From positions 1 to 17,793 of the forward strand of contig JAPOPO010000251.1 of NCBI GenBank assembly GCA_026712885.1: a stretch of DNA of 17,793 nt, given 5' to 3'. Origin of the DNA: Rhodospirillales bacterium. Its GTDB lineage: Bacteria > Pseudomonadota > Alphaproteobacteria > UBA828. Below the pieces are notes generated by a model. That model did not search any database. It had not been told where the DNA came from and was given only the letters and a program-made list of their open reading frames with translations. The first letter of the stretch is position 1; the number at the start of each line of letters is the position of its first letter. Below, one piece after another: positions 1 through 6,190 of the stretch. The translations under genes and the position numbers were made by a program.

Positions 1-243
1 AACCTGGAGGAGCGCGCCCGCTGCCGCGCGCTCGCGACCTACGCCGGCAACATCGCCATGGACGCCGCGCGCGCCGTCTGGGACCTCTCCGGCGCCGCCA
101 GCGTCTACACCAGGAGCTCGCTCGGCAACCTCTACACCGACATGATGGTCGCCAATCAGCACTTCACCCAGAACAAGGACGTGAATTTCACGACCTACGG
201 GCGGATGCTCTACGGGCTCGAGATCGACAACCCGACGCTGTGA
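1..243 (+). CDS. Acyl-CoA dehydrogenase type 2 / flavin-dependent monooxygenase, C-terminal end (5' truncated by window)
   Basis: This is the last 80 codons of a gene that begins before the window and is open in frame from base 1. The helical sequence with R-x3-A, W-D-L-S-G-A, a Y-x-x-S-x-L segment, A-N-Q-H-F-T and a terminal Y-G-R-x-L-x-G-L matches the C-terminal four-helix bundle of acyl-CoA dehydrogenase type 2 proteins (the DszC/HsaA-like group). These use FAD or FMN either to dehydrogenate acyl-CoAs or to hydroxylate substrates with reduced flavin. The last helix carries the W/S-G-A and H positions typical of the flavin and tetramer interface. Its TGA overlaps the GTG start of the MaoC gene, so the two are translationally coupled and probably act on the same substrate. 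Which of the two activities it has cannot be judged without the N-terminal part. Confidence 0.72.
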   Translation, partial: NLEERARCRALATYAGNIAMDAARAVWDLSGAASVYTRSSLGNLYTDMMVANQHFTQNKDVNFTTYGRMLYGLEIDNPTL

Positions 244-710
244 CCGCGACCCGCGCGGCCGCGCGCTATTTCGACGAATTGAAGGAAGGCGAACACTTCG
301 TCACGGGCGAATGGACCCTCGACGAGGCGGAAATTGTCGCCTTCGCACGCGAGTTCGACCCGCAGCCGATCCACGTCGACGCCGCGGGCGCGGCGGACGG
401 CCCCTACGGCGGCCTGATCGCCAGCGGCTTCCAGACCATGGCGCTGGGCTTCCGCCTCTTCTACGAGCTCGGCGTGATCAACGAGGCCTGCATCGGCGGG
501 CCGGGGATCGACAACGTCCGCTTTCACCGGCCGGCGCGGCCCGGCGATACCATCCACGCCATCGCGACCGTCGCCGAAACCCGGCCGTCGCGCTCGAAGC
601 CCGACCGCGGCTACCTGCGCATGGCCTACGACGTCCGCAACCAGCGGAACGATTCGGTGCTGAGCTACGAGATCGTCCACATTCTCATGCGCCGGCCGCC
701 CTCGTCTTGA
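240..710 (+). CDS. MaoC-family dehydratase (hot-dog fold (R)-enoyl-CoA hydratase-like)
   Basis: A 156-residue single hot-dog domain. The hydratase signature is present: F-D-P-Q-P-I-H with Asp40 and His45 as the expected catalytic pair, followed by the G-G-L-I-A-S-G-F loop (about residues 57-64) that forms the oxyanion side. The later R-F-H-R-P-A-R-P-G-D-T segment is typical of MaoC proteins. The family adds water to, or removes it from, CoA thioesters in the cytoplasm. The GTG start overlaps the preceding TGA by two bases (GTGA), and no better downstream ATG precedes the conserved region. Tight coupling to an acyl-CoA dehydrogenase-like gene suggests consecutive steps: dehydrogenation or hydroxylation, then hydration. 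The substrate is unknown. Confidence 0.85.
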   Translation: MTATRAAARYFDELKEGEHFVTGEWTLDEAEIVAFAREFDPQPIHVDAAGAADGPYGGLIASGFQTMALGFRLFYELGVINEACIGGPGIDNVRFHRPARPGDTIHAIATVAETRPSRSKPDRGYLRMAYDVRNQRNDSVLSYEIVHILMRRPPSS

Positions 711-768
711 CTTGGCGGCAACCGTGTGCGGCCATCGCCGGCGCAGACACGAGCGAGCGGAGCACGCC

Positions 769-1674
769 ATGAGCAGCCTCTACGACGGGCCGATCATCGA
801 CGCCCACCACCATCTCTGGGACCTGGGCTCGGGCCGCTACTCCTGGCTCACCGACGGCCCGCGCGAGGTGGTGTTCGGCAGCACCGGGCCGCTCATCCGG
901 GACTACTTCCTCGCCGACTACCTCGCCGACATGGCCGGCATCGACCTGGTCAAGTCGGTCCACATCCAGGCGAGCTTCTTCGAGGACCCGGTGGCCGAGA
1001 CCCGCTGGCTGCAAGGCATCGCCGACGAGAGCGGCTTTCCCCACGGCATCGTCGCCTATGCCCTGCTCGAGGAGCCGGATGCCGAGGCGGTGCTGGAGGC
1101 CCACTGTGCGCACGCCAACATGCGGGGCATCCGCCAGATCCTGAGCTGGCACAAGAATCCGACCTGGACCTTCCACGAGCGCTCGGACCTGATGCGGGAC
1201 GAGGCCTGGCGGCGCGGCTTCGGGCTGCTGCGGCGCTACAATCTCTCCTTCGACATGATGATCTACTCGGGCCAGCTCGGCGACGCGCTGGACCTCGCCC
1301 GGGCCTTCCCCGACACGCAGATCATCCTCAACCACACCGGCAGCCCGGCCGACCGGGACGACGACGCCATCGCGGCCTGGCGCGCCGGCATCAGCGCGTT
1401 AGCCGGCTCCGCCAACGTCGCGGTCAAGATTTCCGACCTCGGCGCCTACGACCACAACTGGACGACCGAGAGCACGCGGCCCTTCATCCGCCACGCCATC
1501 GACGCCTTCGGCACGGAGCGCTGTATGTTCGCGAGCGATTTTCCGGTGGCGGCGCTGCACGGCGGCGCCGATGCGATCTACGCTTCGTTCAAGACCATCG
1601 TGGCCGACCTCTCGCCAGACGAGCAGCGCGCGCTCTTCCACGACAACGCCGTGCGCTTCTATCGGCTGGGCTGA
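769..1674 (+). CDS. Amidohydrolase 2 family metal-dependent hydrolase (TIM barrel, COG3618-like)
   Basis: A 301-residue protein with the amidohydrolase-2 barrel. D-A-H-H-H-L-W-D near the N terminus supplies the metal-binding HxH (His13, His15). His65 lies in V-H-I-Q-A, His189 in the L-N-H-T-G strand end, and Asp257 in F-A-S-D-F-P-V at the barrel's last strand. Relatives hydrolyse lactones (fuconolactone, 2-pyrone-4,6-dicarboxylate) or related cyclic acids, or decarboxylate aromatic acids. The ATG at 769 is preferred over the upstream in-frame TTG at 712: it has a purine-rich GAGCGGAG upstream and places the HxH motif at the usual distance from the N terminus. It follows the MaoC gene by 58 bp and may share its transcript. 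The 3' end overlaps the convergent alpha/beta hydrolase gene by 16 bp. The exact substrate cannot be told. Confidence 0.88.
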   Translation: MSSLYDGPIIDAHHHLWDLGSGRYSWLTDGPREVVFGSTGPLIRDYFLADYLADMAGIDLVKSVHIQASFFEDPVAETRWLQGIADESGFPHGIVAYALLEEPDAEAVLEAHCAHANMRGIRQILSWHKNPTWTFHERSDLMRDEAWRRGFGLLRRYNLSFDMMIYSGQLGDALDLARAFPDTQIILNHTGSPADRDDDAIAAWRAGISALAGSANVAVKISDLGAYDHNWTTESTRPFIRHAIDAFGTERCMFASDFPVAALHGGADAIYASFKTIVADLSPDEQRALFHDNAVRFYRLG

Positions 1675-2609
1675 GCCGGGCTTCCGAGCACCTCGTCGAC
1701 GAATGCATCTAACAGCGCGAAGACCTGCGCCCTGACCTCGTCGGTCTCCATCAAGGGCTCATGGCGGGAGCCGGGGATGGTCTCCAGGCGGCAGTCGGGC
1801 AGCCTTGCGGCGAGCCGGGCCTGGGCTGCGTTCGAGACCACCCGGTCGGCCTCGGCGCTGATCATCAGCACCGGCGTCGTGATACGTTCGGGATAGCCCC
1901 GGCTTCGCAGGATCGCCACCGAGCGCCGGGTGGCGGCAAGCCAGCCCACCGTCGGCCAGCCGATGGCGAGCGCCGGGTTCTCGCGCATCAGCGTCTCCAT
2001 GCGCTCGTACCGTGCGCGGTCGCGGGTCAGCGGATTGCCGTCGTAGGGCGGCGGGAAGGCCCCGCGCACCGGCACGTACTGGTTCCTGAGGCCGACGCTC
2101 ATGGCGGCAACCGTGAGCACCGCGCCCAGAGCCCGCTCGGCGGGGGTCATCAGGATGTCCACCATGGGCGCGGAGAGGGCGATCCCTTCGGCAAAATAGG
2201 GCCCGGCGCTACCGTCGCGCTCGGCCTGGTGGCGGAGCACGATGTGGCCGCCCATGGAATGGGCCAGCACCACGATGGGCCGCGGGGCTTCGGGGATGAC
2301 CAGCCGCTCCAGGAACAGATCGAGGTCCTTGAGAAAGTCGTTATAGCTGACGACGTGACCCTTGCGCGGGTTCTTCAGCACCCGGCCGGAACGGCCCTGG
2401 CCCCGCCAGTCCATCGCGTAGACGGCGAAGCCGCGGGCGCGGAGGTCGCCCACGGTCTCGCCGTACTTCTCGATGAATTCGGCCCTGCCCTGGAGCAGCA
2501 CCACAGTTCCTCGCCCACCGCCGGGGGGCGCAGGCCAGACGACAGTGCGGAGCGGGAAGCCGTCGTGGGCGGAAAGCGTCCCAAGCTGTGCCGACGGCTC
2601 GGCTCGCAC
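1659..2609 (-). CDS. Alpha/beta hydrolase, monoacylglycerol lipase / lysophospholipase-like
   Basis: A 316-residue alpha/beta-hydrolase of the serine aminopeptidase S33 (Hydrolase_4) type. The nucleophile elbow is A-H-S-M-G-G with Ser118. The acid is probably Asp255 in S-A-E-A-D-R-V-V, and His283 in G-S-R-H-E completes the triad. The oxyanion strand V-V-L-L-Q-G (about 36-41) has Gln where relatives usually have His-Gly. A lid insertion of about 80 residues (150-230) resembles PldB and monoglyceride lipases. The start is a GTG ten bases after the stop of the upstream FAD oxidoreductase gene, behind a repeated AAGGCG purine stretch. There is no signal peptide, so it is likely cytoplasmic. It is the last gene of the minus-strand run and converges on the amidohydrolase with overlapping ends. 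Ester or acylglycerol hydrolysis is the family expectation; the real substrate is open. Confidence 0.87.
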   Translation of the reverse strand: MRAEPSAQLGTLSAHDGFPLRTVVWPAPPGGGRGTVVLLQGRAEFIEKYGETVGDLRARGFAVYAMDWRGQGRSGRVLKNPRKGHVVSYNDFLKDLDLFLERLVIPEAPRPIVVLAHSMGGHIVLRHQAERDGSAGPYFAEGIALSAPMVDILMTPAERALGAVLTVAAMSVGLRNQYVPVRGAFPPPYDGNPLTRDRARYERMETLMRENPALAIGWPTVGWLAATRRSVAILRSRGYPERITTPVLMISAEADRVVSNAAQARLAARLPDCRLETIPGSRHEPLMETDEVRAQVFALLDAFVDEVLGSPAQPSR

Positions 2610-2618
2610 GCCTTCGCC

Positions 2619-4028
2619 TTAGGTCTTTGCCGCCGGCGCGTCGACGCCTTTGACCGGCACCAGGCCGGCAGGCGCGAGACCGGCAAGCTTGACCGTGAGC
2701 GCGCCAGGCGCGCGGCCTTCGTCCTCCAGCCGCTCCTTGCGCCGGTTCGCCGCGATCACCATGCGGCCGCCGACGTAGCGCACCGGCTCGCGCGGGAAGA
2801 GCCCGACGCCCTCGCGTACCAGACCGCACTCCGACCATTCGTCCTTCGTACCGAGGGCGAGGGAGGCGAGGATGCGGCCGCCGACGGAGGTCGGCCCCAC
2901 GCCGTTGCCGGAGAAGCCGAGGCCGTAGAGCAGGTCGTCGCGACCGTCGAGGCGACCGAAGAAGGGCAGTCCGCTGAGGGAGCGGTCGACCGGCCCGGTC
3001 CAGCTCGTCGCGATCGGCGCGTCCTTGAAGTTGGGGTAGATCCGGCGGAAGTTTTCCTCGACCACGCGAGACCGCGGCGAGGCGCCGTTGAAGCGGTCAT
3101 CGACCCGGTTGCCGAAGGAGAGCCGCCCGCCGCCCATGCCGAAGACGAAGCGCCCGTCCATGGTCGGCCGGTAATAGTTCACCAGCGTCCGGGAATCGGA
3201 GATGCACATGCCGCCGCTGTAGCCCGAGTCGGCGAGGCGTTCGGGCATCGGCCGGGTCGCCACGATATCGCTGGCAATCACGACGATGGTGCGGTTGAGC
3301 TCCGGGAACATGGTGGACCATGCGTTCATTGCGACGACGACCTTCTCCGCCGTCACAATTCCTCGCGGCGTCACCACGCGCGGCGGGCGGCCGCGATGGA
3401 GGCTCATCATTGGCGTCCGCTCGTAGATGCGCACGCCCAGCGAGAGCGCCGTGCGCCTGAGCCCGTGCGCGAGCATGGCCGGCTGCACGGTGGCGCCGGT
3501 GGGCTCGTAGACGCCGGCGATGTGTTTGTCGCTGCCCGAGCGGCGCTTGACCGTCTCCGGCTCCCAGAGCTCGAAGGGATGCTGTTGGTAGCGCTCCAGG
3601 GTGTCGACCAGGGCGTCCCACGAGCCGACCTGGGGCTCGCTGGTCGCGGCCCAGAGCCAGCCGCCGCCGCGAGAGTGCGCGTCGATTCCGTTGTCGGCAC
3701 AGAAGCGGCCGATCTCGCCCACGGCATCGGCGGAGGCGCGGGCAAGCCGCACAGCCTCGTCCGAGGGACAGATCTTGCAGAGGGAGCCGAACTTGGCCCA
3801 CCAGCTCAGCACGAAGCCGCCGTTGCGCCCGCTCGCGCCACTGCCGCAGAGGCCCTGCTCGACGATGGCGATGTCGATGGAGGGGTCGCGTTGCTTCAGG
3901 CGGATCGCCGTCCACAGCCCGCAAAAGCCGCCGCCGATGATGCAGATGTCCGCGCGCGTATCGCCTTCGAGGGCCGGTGCCGCGTCGTCCGTCGAGAGGC
4001 CGGCTTCGGTCAGCCAATGGCTAAGCAT
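2619..4028 (-). CDS. FAD-dependent oxidoreductase, DAO family (DadA/PuuB/OrdL-like)
   Basis: A 469-residue flavoprotein. The N-terminal Rossmann motif is I-G-G-G-F-C-G (Gly32, Gly34, Gly37) with an acidic residue closing beta-2 in I-V-E-Q (Glu57). The G-A-S-G-R-N-G-G-F block (about 64-72) is the second FAD signature of amine- and amino-acid-oxidising DAO enzymes such as gamma-glutamylputrescine oxidase. A C-terminal G-L-G-F-S-G-N-G-V segment contacts the flavin. These enzymes oxidise a C-N bond of an amine or D-/N-methyl amino acid. About 65-70 residues beyond the last flavin motif form a basic tail of unclear role. The ATG has a clear CGGAG five bases upstream. The gene lies 54 bp after the HEPN gene and 10 bp before the hydrolase gene, so it is probably co-transcribed with both. 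The substrate is unknown. Confidence 0.9.
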   Translation of the reverse strand: MLSHWLTEAGLSTDDAAPALEGDTRADICIIGGGFCGLWTAIRLKQRDPSIDIAIVEQGLCGSGASGRNGGFVLSWWAKFGSLCKICPSDEAVRLARASADAVGEIGRFCADNGIDAHSRGGGWLWAATSEPQVGSWDALVDTLERYQQHPFELWEPETVKRRSGSDKHIAGVYEPTGATVQPAMLAHGLRRTALSLGVRIYERTPMMSLHRGRPPRVVTPRGIVTAEKVVVAMNAWSTMFPELNRTIVVIASDIVATRPMPERLADSGYSGGMCISDSRTLVNYYRPTMDGRFVFGMGGGRLSFGNRVDDRFNGASPRSRVVEENFRRIYPNFKDAPIATSWTGPVDRSLSGLPFFGRLDGRDDLLYGLGFSGNGVGPTSVGGRILASLALGTKDEWSECGLVREGVGLFPREPVRYVGGRMVIAANRRKERLEDEGRAPGALTVKLAGLAPAGLVPVKGVDAPAAKT

Positions 4029-4082
4029 TTCGTTCGCTCCGTTGCTTGTTCGCGGAGGATGAATCTGCAGTCCGTCACGATC

Positions 4083-4472
4083 TTATTCCTCCGGTAGTTG
4101 ATTCCCGACCTCTTCCAAGAGCGCTTCCACGAGTGCGAGCGCGTGAGTCCGGTCGATGGGCCCCGCATTCGGGCCGACACCCGTGTAACGGAACTCGACC
4201 GCATAGGGTGTGTAGGCAGCAAGATCGTTGAAGGGCTCGGTCGTAACGCCCCGATCGGCGAGAAGCGCCAGCAGCGTCTCGATACTGTGGGTGAGCGGAT
4301 AGCTGTCGCCCAGAAGCGCGATCCAGGCCTTGAGCAGCTTCTCGGCTCCCTGCTGCACATGAAAGCCGAATATCTCGGCGGGGATGTCGTGCAAACGGCG
4401 CATGATGCGGAGCGCGTCGATGTCTCGTTCGGCAGCGCGGAGAAGCATCCGCGCGCACTTAGGATCGCTCAT
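4083..4472 (-). CDS. HEPN domain protein (PF05168-like), partner of MNT nucleotidyltransferase
   Basis: A 129-residue all-helical protein. Residues 33-49 (A-E-I-F-G-F-H-V-Q-Q-G-A-E-K-L-L-K-A) match the second-helix signature of HEPN proteins. T-H-S-I-E-T-L-L (61-68) and Y-A-V-E-F-R-Y (90-96) are the two other conserved blocks. The catalytic RX4-6H motif of HEPN ribonuclease toxins is not visible at its usual C-terminal-helix position. The ATG at 4472 lies inside the 3' end of the MNT gene (14 bp overlap) behind AAGGCAAGG, so translation is coupled. The frame stays open upstream to 4640, but that extension reads through the MNT gene and has no HEPN similarity. Such pairs act as toxin-antitoxin modules or as nucleotide-binding/modifying complexes. 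The location between metabolic genes does not decide which. Confidence 0.86.
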   Translation of the reverse strand: MSDPKCARMLLRAAERDIDALRIMRRLHDIPAEIFGFHVQQGAEKLLKAWIALLGDSYPLTHSIETLLALLADRGVTTEPFNDLAAYTPYAVEFRYTGVGPNAGPIDRTHALALVEALLEEVGNQLPEE

Positions 4473-4794
4473 ACAGCACCTTGCCTTCCCGGAGCGCCCG
4501 CGCAAGCACGTGGTTGAGAGAATTGCGCCAGTAGTCCACGTCTTCGTGGGAATAGACGAGCACGTCGGCGGCGACGGGAAACCCGGCGATCGCGTGATAA
4601 AGCCTGACCAGCTCCCTGTGACGGCTGCGCGCCGGACCAAACGGCTCGGCCTCCAGCACGATCAGGTCGACGTCCGACCTCTCCCCCTCCTCGCCGCGCG
4701 CGCGGGAGCCGAAGAGGATCACCTGCTCGGGATCGACTTCCGCAACGATGGCCTGCACCATCTCGCCGATCAGCGCGTCGGTGATGGGAACCAT
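4459..4794 (-). CDS. MNT-type nucleotidyltransferase (minimal pol-beta fold)
   Basis: A 111-residue minimal nucleotidyltransferase. The motif L-F-G-S-R-A-R-G (Gly29, Ser30) followed by S-D-V-D-L gives the two metal-binding aspartates Asp41 and Asp43. The third, Asp77, lies in A-A-D-V-L-V-Y. All catalytic positions of active MNT proteins are therefore intact. In MntA-HepT modules this enzyme modifies its HEPN partner and neutralises it, which suits the gene order here (MNT first, HEPN second, 14 bp overlap). The ATG at 4794 follows the upstream oxygenase stop by four bases. A GTG at 4806 that would overlap that stop is an alternative and adds four residues. AMPylation activity is inference from the family. 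Confidence 0.88.
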   Translation of the reverse strand: MVPITDALIGEMVQAIVAEVDPEQVILFGSRARGEEGERSDVDLIVLEAEPFGPARSRHRELVRLYHAIAGFPVAADVLVYSHEDVDYWRNSLNHVLARALREGKVLYERS

Positions 4795-4798
4795 CGAC

Positions 4799-6190
4799 TC
4801 ACCCACTCTCCGCGCGCTCGCCGAAGAGCAGAGTCACGTTGATCCGCCGGTTCGCATGGCCGCTTCGGAAGTGCACGCAGCCGCTCTCGTGAATGAGACT
4901 CGAATCGAAGATCACCGCCCGGTTGCAACGATAGGGAACCCGCACCGGCGCCCGTCCTTCGCGTTCGACCAGACGCTCCAGCGGTGCCGGGTCGAGATTG
5001 TAGTCCGAAAAGCCCCAATCTGGCGGCGCAGCGACATCGTGCACCACGAGGCCCGCCGCCTCGGGGTCGGGGCAGGCGCTGTCCGGCGTGATCCAGAGGT
5101 TGATGTTGATGGCGGCCTTGTCCGCATGCTTGCGCGTGCCGTCGCCCGTCTGCCCGTAAGAGAACGCCCACATCTGCGCGAGCCGGTGCCTGCCGATGAT
5201 GCCGCCGAGGCGCTTCCCGAGCTCGCGGGCCAGAGCGATTAGCACCGGGTGGTCGAAGCCCTCGTGCAAATAAGCCCCGAGATAGCCGCCATGCTCCTTG
5301 CAGTCGAACCAGATCGTCGCCTCCAGGCAGAAGCGCTGGAGGGCAGCCAGGGCCGGCGCGCTGAGCAGGTCATCCACGACGACGACGGAGGGCGTGGTCT
5401 CGTGGTAGCGCCGCTCGATCGCGCTCGCGTCCAGGCGGGGGTTGAGCGCGGGCGTAGCCGTCTCCTCCGGCGGGCGGTAGATCATCCGGTTGTAGATGGG
5501 GCCGATCAGCGCTCGCTCGGCCGCCGTGAGCGCACGCGGCGTGCTTGGGCGGTCCTCGTTGCCGAAACCGTCGAGCACCCGGCGCAGTCTCTCGCGCGCC
5601 TCGTCAAGCTTGGGCGGAAGGCGGTCTCGCGCCAGCAGATAGTCGAGCTGCGCAAGGTCGTGTTCGAGCTTGGTCCGTGATGTGTTCTGGAAGGTTGCCA
5701 GCTGCGCAGGATCGAGTACGGCGGTGCTGCTGGCCGGGTCAGTCCCCCCCCAGGCCGAGCCGCGATAGAGCGCGAGCGCCGCGCGGTAGCTTCCGACGGC
5801 CTCCTCCAGCCGCCCCTGCCGCTTCAGCGCCGCGCCCAGGTTGGTGTGGGCGGCCACCGAGCCCGGCGTCTGCGCGAGCGCCTGGCGGAAGGCCTGCTTC
5901 GCCGCTTCGTCGTCCCCTTGCCTCAGCGCCAGATTGCCGAGGGTGATGCGCAGGCTCGCCTTGTCGGGTGCGAGCGCCGCAGCGGTCTCGAACGCTTGGC
6001 GCGCCCGGTCGAGCTCCCCCTGGTCTGCGGCGACCAGGCCGCAGACATAATGCGCGCCGGCATCGCGCGGGTCGTGGGCGAGGATGGCGCGGCCGATGGC
6101 CTCCGCCTCCACGCCTCTGCCCGCCTGGTAGGCGGCGAATGCCGCGCTGGCGTGAGGCCGCTGGTCAGAGACGCCGCTTGAGCCCGTCAC
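4799..6190 (-). CDS. TPR-repeat protein with C-terminal 2-oxoglutarate/Fe(II) oxygenase domain
   Basis: A 463-residue two-part protein. Residues of about 13-143 form three to four tetratricopeptide repeats (alanine-rich helical pairs such as L-G-N-L-A-L-R-Q-G-D and N-L-G-A-A-L-K-R-Q-G-R). A linker with charged helix (about 165-215) follows, then an oxygenase domain from about 265 to the end. The iron-binding triad is visible: His355 and Asp357 in K-H-A-D-K-A and distal His434 in F-D-S-S-L-I-H-E-S. Arg448/Arg449 in A-N-R-R-I-N-V-T-L-L-F-G suit 2-oxoglutarate binding. Known TPR-oxygenase proteins hydroxylate proteins or small molecules; the TPR part probably recruits a protein partner. The GTG start overlaps the CoA-ligase gene by 26 bp, and no better start exists before the repeats. 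Its stop touches the MNT start. Confidence 0.85.
   Translation of the reverse strand: MTGSSGVSDQRPHASAAFAAYQAGRGVEAEAIGRAILAHDPRDAGAHYVCGLVAADQGELDRARQAFETAAALAPDKASLRITLGNLALRQGDDEAAKQAFRQALAQTPGSVAAHTNLGAALKRQGRLEEAVGSYRAALALYRGSAWGGTDPASSTAVLDPAQLATFQNTSRTKLEHDLAQLDYLLARDRLPPKLDEARERLRRVLDGFGNEDRPSTPRALTAAERALIGPIYNRMIYRPPEETATPALNPRLDASAIERRYHETTPSVVVVDDLLSAPALAALQRFCLEATIWFDCKEHGGYLGAYLHEGFDHPVLIALARELGKRLGGIIGRHRLAQMWAFSYGQTGDGTRKHADKAAININLWITPDSACPDPEAAGLVVHDVAAPPDWGFSDYNLDPAPLERLVEREGRAPVRVPYRCNRAVIFDSSLIHESGCVHFRSGHANRRINVTLLFGERAESG

Noticed and set aside
712..768. TTG start 19 codons upstream for the amidohydrolase
   Set aside because: Weak start codon, Arg/His-rich extension unlike the family, and a purine-rich site precedes the ATG at 769.
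1761..4097. Long plus-strand open frame of 778 codons opposite the hydrolase and FAD oxidoreductase genes
   Set aside because: It is a high-GC antisense shadow: composition is His/Arg/Ala-rich with no domain, and both opposing genes have complete catalytic motifs.
4389..4409. R-x5-H in the HEPN protein (Arg22 to His28) as a catalytic RX4-6H motif
   Set aside because: It lies in the first helical hairpin before the H-V-Q-Q-G-A-E-K block, not in the late helix where the active site of HEPN RNases is found.
4473..4640. Longer start for the HEPN gene
   Set aside because: The added 56 residues come from reading through the MNT gene out of frame and have no HEPN character; the ATG at 4472 fits the family length.
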